A stretch of 64,000 bases of DNA from GCA-016700035 sp964646575 (GTDB lineage Bacteria > Patescibacteriota > Saccharimonadia > CAILAD01 > GCA-016700035), in contig CAZYFT010000003.1 of assembly GCA_964646575.1 (NCBI GenBank), forward strand, positions 1-64,000, written 5' to 3'. Every line of letters begins with the position of its first letter. Positions within the stretch are counted from its first letter, which is position 1. The notes under the pieces are model-generated. The model was not told the DNA's origin. It ran no database searches and saw only the letters and a list, made by a program, of their open reading frames with translations. The position numbers and the translations under genes were made by a program. Positions 1-7,468 of the stretch are shown piece by piece.

Positions 1-56
1 GAACTCGGGACCTCTTCCTTACCATGGAAGCGCTCTACCACTGAGCTATTTGGGCC
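1..56 (-). tRNA. tRNA-Thr (anticodon GGT), 3' end cut off by window edge
   Basis: Read on the minus strand, the gene starts with acceptor strand GGCCCAA at 56. It continues through a D-arm (AGCTC...GAGC) and an anticodon stem CTTCC/GGAAG around the 7-base loop ATGGTAA, giving anticodon GGT, which reads the Thr codon ACC. The T-arm begins (CCCGAGTTC) and the sequence then runs off the window, so the 3' acceptor strand and CCA cannot be seen. A near-consensus promoter lies just upstream. Confidence 0.9.
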
Positions 57-83
57 TGCATTTACTCCGAGTAAACAGAGCCT

Positions 84-112
84 AGTCTATCATTTTTGCG
101 CATGATTTTCAA
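84..112 (-). promoter_or_regulatory. sigma70-type promoter of tRNA-Thr
   Basis: Minus strand: -35 TTGAAA (107-112), 17-nt spacer, -10 TAGACT (84-89). It points at the tRNA-Thr 5' end about 28 nt downstream of the -10 box. It lies directly after the stop codon of the TPR gene, so the tRNA is its own transcription unit or is read from both promoters. Confidence 0.7.
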
Positions 113-115
113 TGC

Positions 116-742
116 TTACGCTGCAAATCGAGCGGTCTGCTTCTTCACCGCTGCGCTATCAGGATCGAGTCGACGGGCTTCATCTAGTACCGCAGCAATT
201 TTATCGTTTCTGCCTGTCGCCTCATAGAGCCTAGCTAGTGCAAGCAGCCTACTAACCGACGGCTCTAGCCCATTCGCTTTTTCCATAGCCACGATCGCCC
301 CTTCATAGCCCTTCTCGCGATACAGTACCGTAGCTAAATTCTGCCAGTCAGAAGCTGTGTTTTGTGATTTTGCAACCATTTCAAAACACTCTGCGGCATC
401 CTCATAATTTTGCACATGTGAATACACCATACCAAGGCGACGATAAGCCAAGATATTTTTATGATCTAGCTTCAACACCTTTAAATAGGCCTTCTCGGCT
501 GCGACCCACTTACGTTCATCATAATAGCGTCCTGCCGCTGAGAGCAGACGCTCCAACTGACTTTCGTGCGTGATCGCCTCATTATCCATGCCAGCATTTA
601 AATAATGGGCAAACTGGTTATAGTTTGAGCGAATAATACGCCAAGTTACAAAAGCCACAAACACAAAAGCAATCAGCTCAAACACGACTCTCACTCCCCG
701 CCAGTATTGCGCTTGCCTCAAGTAAAAGTCTGATATTGCCAC
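116..742 (-). CDS. TPR-repeat membrane protein
   Basis: A 208-residue protein with one N-terminal membrane segment (about residues 20-36) followed by tetratricopeptide-type helical repeats over roughly residues 60-200. The TPR consensus is visible in the stretches beginning WVAAEKAYLKVLKLDHKN and NYEDAAECFEMV. TPR arrays are protein-protein scaffolds. Anchored like this, the repeats would face one side of the membrane, but no partner can be named. The first start is a GTG at 742 and overlaps the upstream holB-like gene by 65 bp. A second GTG at 694 would shorten the overlap to 17 bp, start just before the membrane segment and is equally plausible. It is the last gene of the rluD-holB run. Confidence 0.75.
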   Translation of the reverse strand: MAISDFYLRQAQYWRGVRVVFELIAFVFVAFVTWRIIRSNYNQFAHYLNAGMDNEAITHESQLERLLSAAGRYYDERKWVAAEKAYLKVLKLDHKNILAYRRLGMVYSHVQNYEDAAECFEMVAKSQNTASDWQNLATVLYREKGYEGAIVAMEKANGLEPSVSRLLALARLYEATGRNDKIAAVLDEARRLDPDSAAVKKQTARFAA

Positions 743-1346
743 TTTTTTGGGTTTTTACAAATTTTTCTTGCAGCCAGGCCGCAAAGGAATAATTCTTATG
801 CTGCTGACTATGGTGCAGCAGACCTTCAGCAAGCGCCAGCTGTTCCCCCCTATCTGCTAGTTGAGCAATTTGCGCAAACCTCTCTGGAATACCCTGCGTA
901 AAAAAATACTTAGCCGCCGTAGTTTTCTCATCATCTAGCGAGGATACCGTCGCCCCAGCCGTAATCATCTGAGCTCTGGAGCGTAGCGTCGGCATAAGAC
1001 GGGCAACGGTAGGTGCCAACAACATGAATACCACATTGTCGGAAGGCTCTTCTAGAGATTTAAGTAACGCATTACCAGCCTCTGGTGTGAGCTGTTCGGC
1101 CCCTTCTATAACGATAATTCGGTAATCCCCGCCAAACGCTGTCATAGATAGATCATGTAAGACGCCGGCAATACGCTCCCGCGAGATGCTCTTTTCGGGA
1201 ACCACATACGTAAATGTGGATGGCACTACGGCCTGCCCCGCAAGAGCTAGAATTTCACCCGCCAAAACCTCAGCTCGGGTGCGCCGCGCGACTTCATCAC
1301 TACCTGTAATAATATAAGCATGCGTCATCTTATGTGACTTACTCAT
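678..1346 (-). CDS. holB: DNA polymerase III delta'-like clamp-loader subunit
   Basis: A 222-residue protein resembling the delta' subunit of the clamp loader, which helps place the beta sliding clamp on DNA. The recognisable block is the AAA+ Walker B/sensor region around residues 70-120 (IIVIEGAEQLTPEAGNALLK, then LEEPS and a sensor-1-like stretch with TLRSRAQ). The N-terminus (YIITGSDEVARR) has no intact GKT/S P-loop, as expected for a delta' that does not hydrolyse ATP. It is shorter than the usual 300 or more residues and the C-terminal collar domain is reduced. The ATG at 1346 overlaps the rluD stop by 8 nt and was chosen over an upstream start with more overlap. Confidence 0.75.
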   Translation of the reverse strand: MSKSHKMTHAYIITGSDEVARRTRAEVLAGEILALAGQAVVPSTFTYVVPEKSISRERIAGVLHDLSMTAFGGDYRIIVIEGAEQLTPEAGNALLKSLEEPSDNVVFMLLAPTVARLMPTLRSRAQMITAGATVSSLDDEKTTAAKYFFTQGIPERFAQIAQLADRGEQLALAEGLLHHSQQHKNYSFAAWLQEKFVKTQKSGNIRLLLEASAILAGSESRV

Positions 1347-2262
1347 TTGGCTCATACTCGCAATCATACGCTTTCATTGTAGCTCGAAAGTCATCTGGCA
1401 GAGAAGCATAAAATGTTTTGTATTCACCACTTGGGAGCACCAGGCCCAAACTATAGGCATGTAGCATATGCCGGGGTGCGTTATCCCGTCGTCCATAGGT
1501 GGCGTCTCCAAGAATTGGATGATCGATTGCAGCTAGATGCACACGAATTTGATGTGTACGCCCAGTTCTCGGTTTTGCCTCTACCAACGAAACTCCATCG
1601 CCGTACCTTAGCTGACGCACCAATGTCTCAGACGGTTTTCCGAGTGGATCCACGCGCATTGTACCAACGCGCTTACCTGCCGGTGACAACGCAAACTGCA
1701 AGCGCTTCACACCAACGCCAAACTCTCCCCAAGCTAGCGCCCAATATGTCTTCTCAACCCGTCTTGCACGGAAGGCGGCCTCTAGATGGCTGCGAGCTTC
1801 AGGATTTCTTGCGAGAATCGTAACTCCAGAGGTATCTCGATCAAGTCGATGAATAATGCCAGGTCGCATCGGCCTATCATCAATCACTTCACTGGCAAAC
1901 GTACCGGCGAGGCTCGGCTCTTCTTTCCCCGGCTTAGGATGCGCTATCATGCCCGCCGGCTTATTCACAACAATCACATTATCATCTTGATAGAGAATCT
2001 CCGGGCGCAAATCAGCGACAAGCCTTGCGACTTCATACTGTGGCCGCTTGAGTATCGTAAGTTTCGAACCAAACAGTACCTTTTGCGAGGGACGCGAGAT
2101 ATGGCCATCGAGCAATACATTACCATCACTAATAGCGCGCTGCCAAAGGCTTCGGCTCACTTCTGGCACCAAACTGGCTAGGACACCGTCAAGACGTTGC
2201 CCGGCCTTACTTCCGTCTATAACGAAAGTCTCTTCCCCCTGAACTTTTCCCCCAGCCATCAA
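1339..2262 (-). CDS. rluD: RluA/RluD-family 23S rRNA pseudouridine synthase
   Basis: A 307-residue enzyme that would isomerise uridine to pseudouridine in large-subunit rRNA. An N-terminal S4 RNA-binding domain (about residues 15-75, beginning AGQRLDGVL) is followed by the RluA catalytic domain. The signature HRLDRDTSG contains the catalytic aspartate, and the typical GRTHQIRVHLA motif lies near the C-terminus. Length is normal for the RluD branch. The start ATG overlaps the stop of the upstream TrkA-like gene by 4 bp, so translation is probably coupled. Exact target uridines cannot be read from sequence; RluD-type enzymes usually modify helix 69. Confidence 0.9.
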   Translation of the reverse strand: MMAGGKVQGEETFVIDGSKAGQRLDGVLASLVPEVSRSLWQRAISDGNVLLDGHISRPSQKVLFGSKLTILKRPQYEVARLVADLRPEILYQDDNVIVVNKPAGMIAHPKPGKEEPSLAGTFASEVIDDRPMRPGIIHRLDRDTSGVTILARNPEARSHLEAAFRARRVEKTYWALAWGEFGVGVKRLQFALSPAGKRVGTMRVDPLGKPSETLVRQLRYGDGVSLVEAKPRTGRTHQIRVHLAAIDHPILGDATYGRRDNAPRHMLHAYSLGLVLPSGEYKTFYASLPDDFRATMKAYDCEYEPNE

Positions 2263-3239
2263 ACTAAGCCGTTCACCTCAGCTAGCTGGTCCTTATTACC
2301 CAGCACAATGAGCGTATCGCCAGCGTAAATAACCTCATGTCCAGAAGGATTCACTTTACTGAGTCCATCCGCTGAGTTCATCGCTAGCACAGTCGCACCT
2401 AGCTTACTCGCGTACATATGGCTCAGCTGCTTGCCAGCCAAAGCACTGTGCTCATCAATTTTTATCTCCTGCACTGCAAGCTCACTGTTATTATTTGTAG
2501 CTAAAATTTCTAAGAAATCCACAACGCTTGGACGCGTTAGTGTCGTTGCCATATGGTATGCACCTATTTGATACGGCATAGTTGTACGGTCAGCGCCGGC
2601 GCGCAGCATTCTGTCGCGATTCTCATCGCGATTTACGCGCGCCACAATGAAGATATGCGGATTGAGCTGCCGACTAGCGAGTACAATAAATAAATTCGCA
2701 CTATCAGAGCCTAATGATGCCACAATCCCCTTTGCGCGCTCAATACCGCAACTTTTGAGCACCTCCTCTTTGGTTGTATCTCCAACTATCGCAGTATATC
2801 CCTTGGCAATCATAGCCTTAACACGCTCTTCGTCCTTATCGACACATACAAATGGCACGCCGTCATCGGCCAACTCTTCGGCGACCTGTGAGCCAACGCG
2901 ACCGAGGCCACAAATGATGTAGTGATTATGGATTTTTGCTGTAATTCTTTTCATATGTTTCCGACGTAAACCATCGCCTAAACTCACTATATAGTCCGCC
3001 AGCACTTTGAGCAAATATGCCACCACAACAAAAGAGCTTAAAACGAGAAATAGCACCATCCACCGACTCTGCGGATCCTTAAATCCATAGTGATCGAAAT
3101 GTGAAAGTAAAATTAAAATTGTTTCATATAAAGATTCTGTGAAAGAGAGTCCAGCGGTTGACATAAACGTAACCGTGCCGAGCAAAATCAGCCCGATAGT
3201 AACTAGTACAATATTACGAAGGAGTCGCCTGTCTAACAC
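2259..3239 (-). CDS. Two-TM ion-channel-like protein with cytoplasmic TrkA-N (RCK) domain
   Basis: The N-terminal part has two hydrophobic helices separated by a pore-loop-like region. A Rossmann TrkA-N domain follows, with its dinucleotide-binding motif in the stretch starting IICGLGRVGSQVA and the acidic CVDKDEE after strand 2. A TrkA-C-like domain is at the end. This is the layout of bacterial RCK-gated K+ channels. The pore loop lacks the T-V-G-Y-G selectivity filter and reads ILILLSHFDHYGFKD, so K+ channel function is doubtful. No good ATG exists: the ATG at 3377 lies inside rpsI and its frame runs through the rpsI terminator. I chose the GTG at 3239, just before the first membrane helix; this start is uncertain. 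Confidence 0.75.
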   Translation of the reverse strand: MLDRRLLRNIVLVTIGLILLGTVTFMSTAGLSFTESLYETILILLSHFDHYGFKDPQSRWMVLFLVLSSFVVVAYLLKVLADYIVSLGDGLRRKHMKRITAKIHNHYIICGLGRVGSQVAEELADDGVPFVCVDKDEERVKAMIAKGYTAIVGDTTKEEVLKSCGIERAKGIVASLGSDSANLFIVLASRQLNPHIFIVARVNRDENRDRMLRAGADRTTMPYQIGAYHMATTLTRPSVVDFLEILATNNNSELAVQEIKIDEHSALAGKQLSHMYASKLGATVLAMNSADGLSKVNPSGHEVIYAGDTLIVLGNKDQLAEVNGLV

Positions 3240-3296
3240 GCTAAAATCTTTTTTATCATAACCATTATACGTGTTTTTACCGCTAGAAGCAGTACT

Positions 3297-3326
3297 AAAA
3301 AAGAGGCCCAGGTGGACCTCTTTTTT
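3297..3326 (-). terminator. intrinsic terminator after rpsI
   Basis: A GC-rich hairpin with stem AAGAGGTCC/GGGCCTCTT-type pairing and a run of six T on the minus strand. It lies directly after the rpsI stop and closes the ribosomal superoperon. The palindromic A/T flanks make it potentially bidirectional. Confidence 0.85.
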
Positions 3327-3330
3327 AAAC

Positions 3331-3729
3331 TTAACGCTTTGAGAACTGTGGGGCTTTTCGAGCCTTCTTAAGACCATATTTCTTGCGCTCTTTTTCGCGC
3401 GGATCGCGAGTAAGAAGCCCAGCTTTTTTCAGGGTAAGCTTAAAGTCTTCACTCATTTCAACAAGTGCGCGCGCAATGCCAAGACGAATGGCATCAACCT
3501 GACCGCGCTTACCGCCACCTTCAACACGCACCACTGCATCTAAGGCTCCAGACTTGCTAACAAGCTCTAAGGGAGCTGCGATGAGCTTAGAAAGCGCCGT
3601 GTTGTTAAAGTACTCGCCCGATGGCTGACCATTCACAGTAATTATGCCTTTGCCATCCATTAAACGCACAGTTGCTACTGCAGTTTTGCGTCGCCCAACG
3701 GCGTAGTAATAGTTCTTCTTTTCTGCCAT
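3331..3729 (-). CDS. rpsI: 30S ribosomal protein S9
   Basis: A 132-residue S9 with the family start YYAVGRRKTAVA and the conserved C-terminus ending KKARKAPQFSKR. The last arginine normally reaches the P-site tRNA anticodon. Length is normal. It overlaps rplM by one base, keeping the near-universal rplM-rpsI pair, and is the last gene of the superoperon before a strong terminator. Confidence 0.97.
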   Translation of the reverse strand: MAEKKNYYYAVGRRKTAVATVRLMDGKGIITVNGQPSGEYFNNTALSKLIAAPLELVSKSGALDAVVRVEGGGKRGQVDAIRLGIARALVEMSEDFKLTLKKAGLLTRDPREKERKKYGLKKARKAPQFSKR

Positions 3730-4169
3730 TATTTCACCTTCAATTCCTTAGGCTGCTGTGGTGCATGTGGGTGCTCGGTGCCAGGATATACATGCAATCG
3801 ACCCATCATGTGTCGAGCAAGTTTGTTTTTCGGTAGCATGCCACGAACTGCATGTTCGATAACGCGACGTGGATCTTTTTCAAGCTGCTCTTCCAAGGTG
3901 GTCTCAGTCAAACCACCTGGGTAACCACTGTGACGGTAATACTTCTTATCGGTCATCTTGGCGCCGGTTACAGCAATCTGTTTAGCATTAAGTACAATAA
4001 TACTGTCACCAGTAAGCACATGAGGGCTGTATTGTGGCTTGTCTTTACCAGTTAATTTAGTCGCGATGACAGTTGCAAGGCGACCCAAAACTACATCGCT
4101 GGCGTCAATAACGTACCAATCAGATGTAACTTCACCAGCCTTAGCCTGATATGTTCGTGTAGTAGTCAT
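3729..4169 (-). CDS. rplM: 50S ribosomal protein L13
   Basis: A 146-residue L13, an early assembly protein of the large subunit. The family blocks WYVIDASDVVLGRLA near the N-terminus, the GD...VLNAKQIAVTGAK segment and the VRGMLPKNKL motif are all visible. Length is normal. It overlaps rplQ and rpsI by one base each, so the three genes should be translationally coupled. Confidence 0.97.
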   Translation of the reverse strand: MTTTRTYQAKAGEVTSDWYVIDASDVVLGRLATVIATKLTGKDKPQYSPHVLTGDSIIVLNAKQIAVTGAKMTDKKYYRHSGYPGGLTETTLEEQLEKDPRRVIEHAVRGMLPKNKLARHMMGRLHVYPGTEHPHAPQQPKELKVK

Positions 4170-4624
4170 TACTTAGTCCCCTTTTCTTGCTTGGCGGGCT
4201 TCCTAGTGGCCTGAGATTCACTGGCTTTGGTTTCCTGGAGCTTCTTGAGCTTATCTTCAAAATCAGTATCAAGCACCAGCTCTACAAGCACCATCTCTGC
4301 AGCATCACCACGACGCCATCCAGTCTTCGTAAGACGAGTGTAGCCTGAGTTGCGGCTCTCAAAACCATGCACCAATTCCTGAATCAGCTTATCAGCTGCA
4401 ATCTTAGAGCCGAGCTCAGCGTGGATAGTGCGGATGTCATGCAGACTTCCCCGCTTGGCCTTAGTTACCAACTTATCAAAAGCTGGCTTAACAGCCTTAG
4501 CCTTAGCTTCGGTTGTCTCAATGCGTTCATACAAAACTAATGACTCGAGAAGACCCTTCATAACGGCCTTACGTGGTCCAATCTTGCGAGACAGCTTTGA
4601 TGTTGTGTGGTAGTGAGCGTGCAT
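4169..4624 (-). CDS. rplQ: 50S ribosomal protein L17
   Basis: A 151-residue L17. The N-terminal core carries the family signature (KLSRKIGPRKAVMKGL, then LVLYERIETTEAKAK). The core ends near residue 118 and is followed by a lysine/threonine/glutamate-rich tail of about 25 residues not needed by the fold. It lies between rpoA and rplM as in the classical alpha operon order. Confidence 0.96.
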   Translation of the reverse strand: MHAHYHTTSKLSRKIGPRKAVMKGLLESLVLYERIETTEAKAKAVKPAFDKLVTKAKRGSLHDIRTIHAELGSKIAADKLIQELVHGFESRNSGYTRLTKTGWRRGDAAEMVLVELVLDTDFEDKLKKLQETKASESQATRKPAKQEKGTK

Positions 4625-4644
4625 AGTAAATTCCTTGGCAGCTT

Positions 4645-5583
4645 TTAGGTAAGCTTAATGCCAATCTCCTCGAGCTTTTCCAATACTTCTTCAAAAGCCT
4701 TCTGACCAAATCCCTTGAGAGATTTCAGTTCCATTTTAGTAAGTTGACTCAAATCACCAACAGTTGCGATGTCATTATTGATAAGAGCATTTGTGGTGCG
4801 CTGAGAGAGCGAAAGCTCCTCAATTGCTACGGCACCATGCTCGGCTTCAGCCTTAGCCTCGGCAGTCATAATACCTTCAGCCCCAACAGATACTACATCC
4901 ATTCCAGCAATTACCTGGAAGTGACCCACTAAGATTTCGCCGGCCTGACGCATTGCAGCTTCCGGAGTAATCGATCCATCGGTCTCAACTTCCATTACGA
5001 GGCTGTCGAGGTTTGTCATCTGACCGACACGGGTATTTTCAATATTGAAACGTACACGCTTAATTGGAGTGTAAATAGCATCAACTGCGATCCAACCTAC
5101 TGGAAGACTATCTGCCTGGCGAGTTTCAACTGGACTATACCCACGCCCCTGCTCAACCTTAAATTCAATCTCGAGCTTAGTCTTAGCATTGTCGATCGTG
5201 CAGAGTTCGAGGTCCTTATTCACAACTTCCATATCGCCGGTGGTCTTAATGTCGCCTGCAGTTACTACGCCCTTACCGCTCTTGGAGAGAGTCATGGTGG
5301 CTGGCTCAGTGCCAGTGTAACTTACCTTCAGCTGCTTAATGTTGAGGATTAGATTAATCACATCCTCTTGAATGCCATCAATAGTAGTGAACTCGTGGTC
5401 AACTCCTTCGATGCGCACAGCAGTTACTGCTGCGCCAGCAAGGCTCGAAAGGATAACGCGACGCATCGAGTTACCGATGGTCATACCATAACCCGGGTAT
5501 AGCGGAGCAATCGTAAAGCGGCTGGTGCTTTCGTTTACTTGCTCTTCTTTCATTTCTGGAAGGTTGATATCGTATAAGGCCAT
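4645..5583 (-). CDS. rpoA: RNA polymerase alpha subunit
   Basis: A 312-residue alpha subunit. The N-terminal dimerisation domain holds the typical YGMTIGNSMRRVILSSL block that contacts beta and beta'. A short linker leads to a C-terminal helix-hairpin-helix domain (about residues 245-312, with LSLSQRTTNALINNDI and the LKGFGQKAFEEV block) that binds UP elements and activators. Length is normal. It sits in the canonical rpsD-rpoA-rplQ order. Confidence 0.97.
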   Translation of the reverse strand: MALYDINLPEMKEEQVNESTSRFTIAPLYPGYGMTIGNSMRRVILSSLAGAAVTAVRIEGVDHEFTTIDGIQEDVINLILNIKQLKVSYTGTEPATMTLSKSGKGVVTAGDIKTTGDMEVVNKDLELCTIDNAKTKLEIEFKVEQGRGYSPVETRQADSLPVGWIAVDAIYTPIKRVRFNIENTRVGQMTNLDSLVMEVETDGSITPEAAMRQAGEILVGHFQVIAGMDVVSVGAEGIMTAEAKAEAEHGAVAIEELSLSQRTTNALINNDIATVGDLSQLTKMELKSLKGFGQKAFEEVLEKLEEIGIKLT

Positions 5584-5605
5584 GATGACTCCTCTTATTA
5601 CTTAC

Positions 5606-6223
5606 TTAGCGCGAGTAGAACTCGATGATTAATTGCTCTTCAATGAAATTGTCACTATCTTCTCGAACTGGTTGACCCGTGACAGTGCCTACCATTTTCT
5701 TTGCATCTAGCTTGAGCCAGCTTGGCATCTCGCGAGCATCGTTTTTGAGCTGCTCAGCTAATTCTGCAAACAAAGCTTTTTTCTTGCTAGATTCTTTGAT
5801 AGTGATGATATCACCAGCTTTTACCTGAATGGATGGCACATCAACTTTTTTATCGTTCAGACGAATGTGTGCGTGGGTTACCATTTGGCGGGCTGCCTGA
5901 CGCGATGGCGCGAGGCCCAAACGGTATACAGTGTTATCAAGCCGCTGCTCCAAAAGGCGGAGCAAATTTTCACCAGAAACCCCTTCACGACGTTCGGCTT
6001 CACCTACATAGCGGCGGAATTGCTTTTCCATCACGCCATACAAACGCTTTACCTTCTGCTTTTCGCGCAGCTGTACTGCATAGTCAGATGGCTTTGGGCG
6101 ACGAGCCTGGCCGTGCTGACCTGGAGCAAAGTTACGCTTAGCCAGAGCCTTAGCAGCTTTTGGATGCAGCTGAACACCTTCGCGACGTGAGAGTTTACTG
6201 ATTGGGGTAAGGTTACGTGCCAT
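5606..6223 (-). CDS. rpsD: 30S ribosomal protein S4
   Basis: A 205-residue S4, a primary 16S rRNA binder that starts assembly of the 30S body. It starts MARNLTPISKLSRREG. The S4 RNA-binding domain lies around residues 95-155 (RLDNTVYRLGLAPSRQAARQ). I chose the ATG at 6223 because a good GAGGAA Shine-Dalgarno sits just before it; an earlier in-frame start at 6256 would overlap rpsK by 31 bp. The zinc-binding cysteines found in some S4 N-termini are absent. Confidence 0.96.
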   Translation of the reverse strand: MARNLTPISKLSRREGVQLHPKAAKALAKRNFAPGQHGQARRPKPSDYAVQLREKQKVKRLYGVMEKQFRRYVGEAERREGVSGENLLRLLEQRLDNTVYRLGLAPSRQAARQMVTHAHIRLNDKKVDVPSIQVKAGDIITIKESSKKKALFAELAEQLKNDAREMPSWLKLDAKKMVGTVTGQPVREDSDNFIEEQLIIEFYSR

Positions 6224-6225
6224 GA

Positions 6226-6618
6226 TTAATTCCTCTTTGCCTTTCGTGGTCGGCAACCGTTGTGTGGTACGCCAGTAATATCACGAATTGAAGTAACACC
6301 CACGCCAGTGTTCTGAAGTGCACGAATGGCACTTTCTCGGCCAGAGCCAATTCCCTGCACAATAACTGACACTTGTTTCAAACCAAAGTCTTTGGCTTTC
6401 TCGAGTGCTTTTTCTGTAGCGATCTGGGCAGCATATGGAGTGCTCTTACGTGAACCCTTAAATCCGGCCGAGCCAGAAGAAGCCCAGCTTACCACATTAC
6501 CAGCCTCATCGGTAACACTGATAATCGTGTTATTGAATGTAGACTGAATGTGCACCTGCCCCTTGGGGAGATTGCGCTTGATCTTACGACGTCGAGTTTT
6601 TGCTTTCGCTTGTGCCAT
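6226..6618 (-). CDS. rpsK: 30S ribosomal protein S11
   Basis: A 130-residue S11 of the 30S platform. The conserved run beginning GQVHIQSTFNNTIISVTD, the SSGSAGFKGSRKSTP block and the C-terminal DITGVPHNGCRPRKAKR signature are intact. The N-terminal basic stretch KTRRRKIKRN is usual. It lies in standard order between rpsM and rpsD. Confidence 0.97.
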   Translation of the reverse strand: MAQAKAKTRRRKIKRNLPKGQVHIQSTFNNTIISVTDEAGNVVSWASSGSAGFKGSRKSTPYAAQIATEKALEKAKDFGLKQVSVIVQGIGSGRESAIRALQNTGVGVTSIRDITGVPHNGCRPRKAKRN

Positions 6619-6645
6619 GATATTCCGTTTCCTCTAGTCTTACCG

Positions 6646-7032
6646 CTACGTCTTAGACGCTGCCTTCTTACGTCCCGAACCCTGGGTCTGTTTGCGTCCA
6701 CGACGGGTTCGTCCATTTGTTTTAGTGCGCTGACCGCGGCTTGGCAGACCAGCATTGTGACGAAGGCCACGATAGGCCTTAATCTCTTTGAGACGCTTAA
6801 TGTTAAGCATTACTTTACGGGCGAGATCAGCTTCCACTTCGTAATTCGCGTCGATTTCGTTACGTAAAGCAGTTAATTCAGCTTCAGTTAAATCCTTCAC
6901 GCGAGTGTCAGGATTAATCTTAGTCTTTTCCAGAATCTTATGACTTGAAGTCAGACCAATGCCCTGCACGTATGTCAAAGCAATCTCAATGCGCTTCTCA
7001 TTTGGAATGTTAGTACCTGCAATACGTGCCAT
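6646..7032 (-). CDS. rpsM: 30S ribosomal protein S13
   Basis: A 128-residue S13 of the 30S head, which contacts the P-site tRNA and forms bridge B1. It starts MARIAGTNIPNEKRIEIALTY, has the helix-two-turn-helix in the middle (VKDLTEAELTALRNEI), the GLRHNAGLPSRGQRTKTNGRT signature, and a slightly long basic tail ending KKAASKT. It is 2 nt from the rpmJ stop. Confidence 0.97.
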   Translation of the reverse strand: MARIAGTNIPNEKRIEIALTYVQGIGLTSSHKILEKTKINPDTRVKDLTEAELTALRNEIDANYEVEADLARKVMLNIKRLKEIKAYRGLRHNAGLPSRGQRTKTNGRTRRGRKQTQGSGRKKAASKT

Positions 7033-7034
7033 AT

Positions 7035-7148
7035 CTATCCCTGTCGCTGCTTATGTTTAGGATTCTCACAGATAACCCGCACTACACCTTTACGGCGTAC
7101 TACTTTGCATTTGGCGCACATTGGCTTAACTCCTGCTCGTACTTTCAC
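7035..7148 (-). CDS. rpmJ: 50S ribosomal protein L36 (zinc-binding form)
   Basis: A 37-residue L36 that begins with a GTG (VKVRAGVKPMCAKCK) and ends ENPKHKQRQG. The four zinc ligands are present at C11, C14, C27 and H32, so this is the C+ form. Length equals the family standard. It sits between infA and rpsM, in the usual order. Confidence 0.95.
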   Translation of the reverse strand: MKVRAGVKPMCAKCKVVRRKGVVRVICENPKHKQRQG

Positions 7149-7175
7149 GGGTATCTGTTCTTTCCTTAATTTCGC

Positions 7176-7397
7176 TTATCTGTGCCGATACGTAATTCTT
7201 CCCTTATTGAGATCGTATGGTGTCATTTCAATAGTCACCTTATCTCCAGGAAGAATTTTTATATAATGCATCCGCATCTTACCCGATACATGAGCAAGAA
7301 CAACATGACCATTCTCGAGCTCGACCTTAAAGGTCACATTTGGGAGCGCTTCGAGAACAGTCCCTTCAACTTCGATTACTTCCTTTGTACTTGTCAT
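7176..7397 (-). CDS. infA: Translation initiation factor IF-1
   Basis: A 73-residue single OB-fold protein that occupies the A site of the 30S subunit during initiation. It shows VEGTVLEALPNVTFKVELENG, the HVSGKMRMHYIKILPGDKV core and the C-terminal YDLNKGRITYRHR. In many bacteria adk and map lie between secY and infA; here only 71 bp separate them and hold a promoter. Confidence 0.96.
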   Translation of the reverse strand: MTSTKEVIEVEGTVLEALPNVTFKVELENGHVVLAHVSGKMRMHYIKILPGDKVTIEMTPYDLNKGRITYRHR

Positions 7398-7421
7398 ATA
7401 TCTAATGGGCTACAGTTGATT

Positions 7422-7450
7422 AGTTTACCTGATTTCGACTCGAATGTAAA
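7422..7450 (-). promoter_or_regulatory. internal promoter before infA
   Basis: Minus strand: -35 TTTACA (7445-7450), 17-nt spacer, -10 TAAACT (7422-7427). It lies in the secY-infA gap with about 19 nt of predicted leader. It would let infA-rpmJ-rpsM-rpsK-rpsD-rpoA-rplQ-rplM-rpsI be transcribed separately from the upstream S10-spc block. Confidence 0.65.
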
Positions 7451-7468
7451 GGGTTTACAGGAGAAAAC

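Noticed and set aside
3240..3377. ATG start for the TrkA-like gene at 3377
   Set aside because: It lies inside rpsI and translates the rpsI terminator; the resulting N-terminus has no family match.
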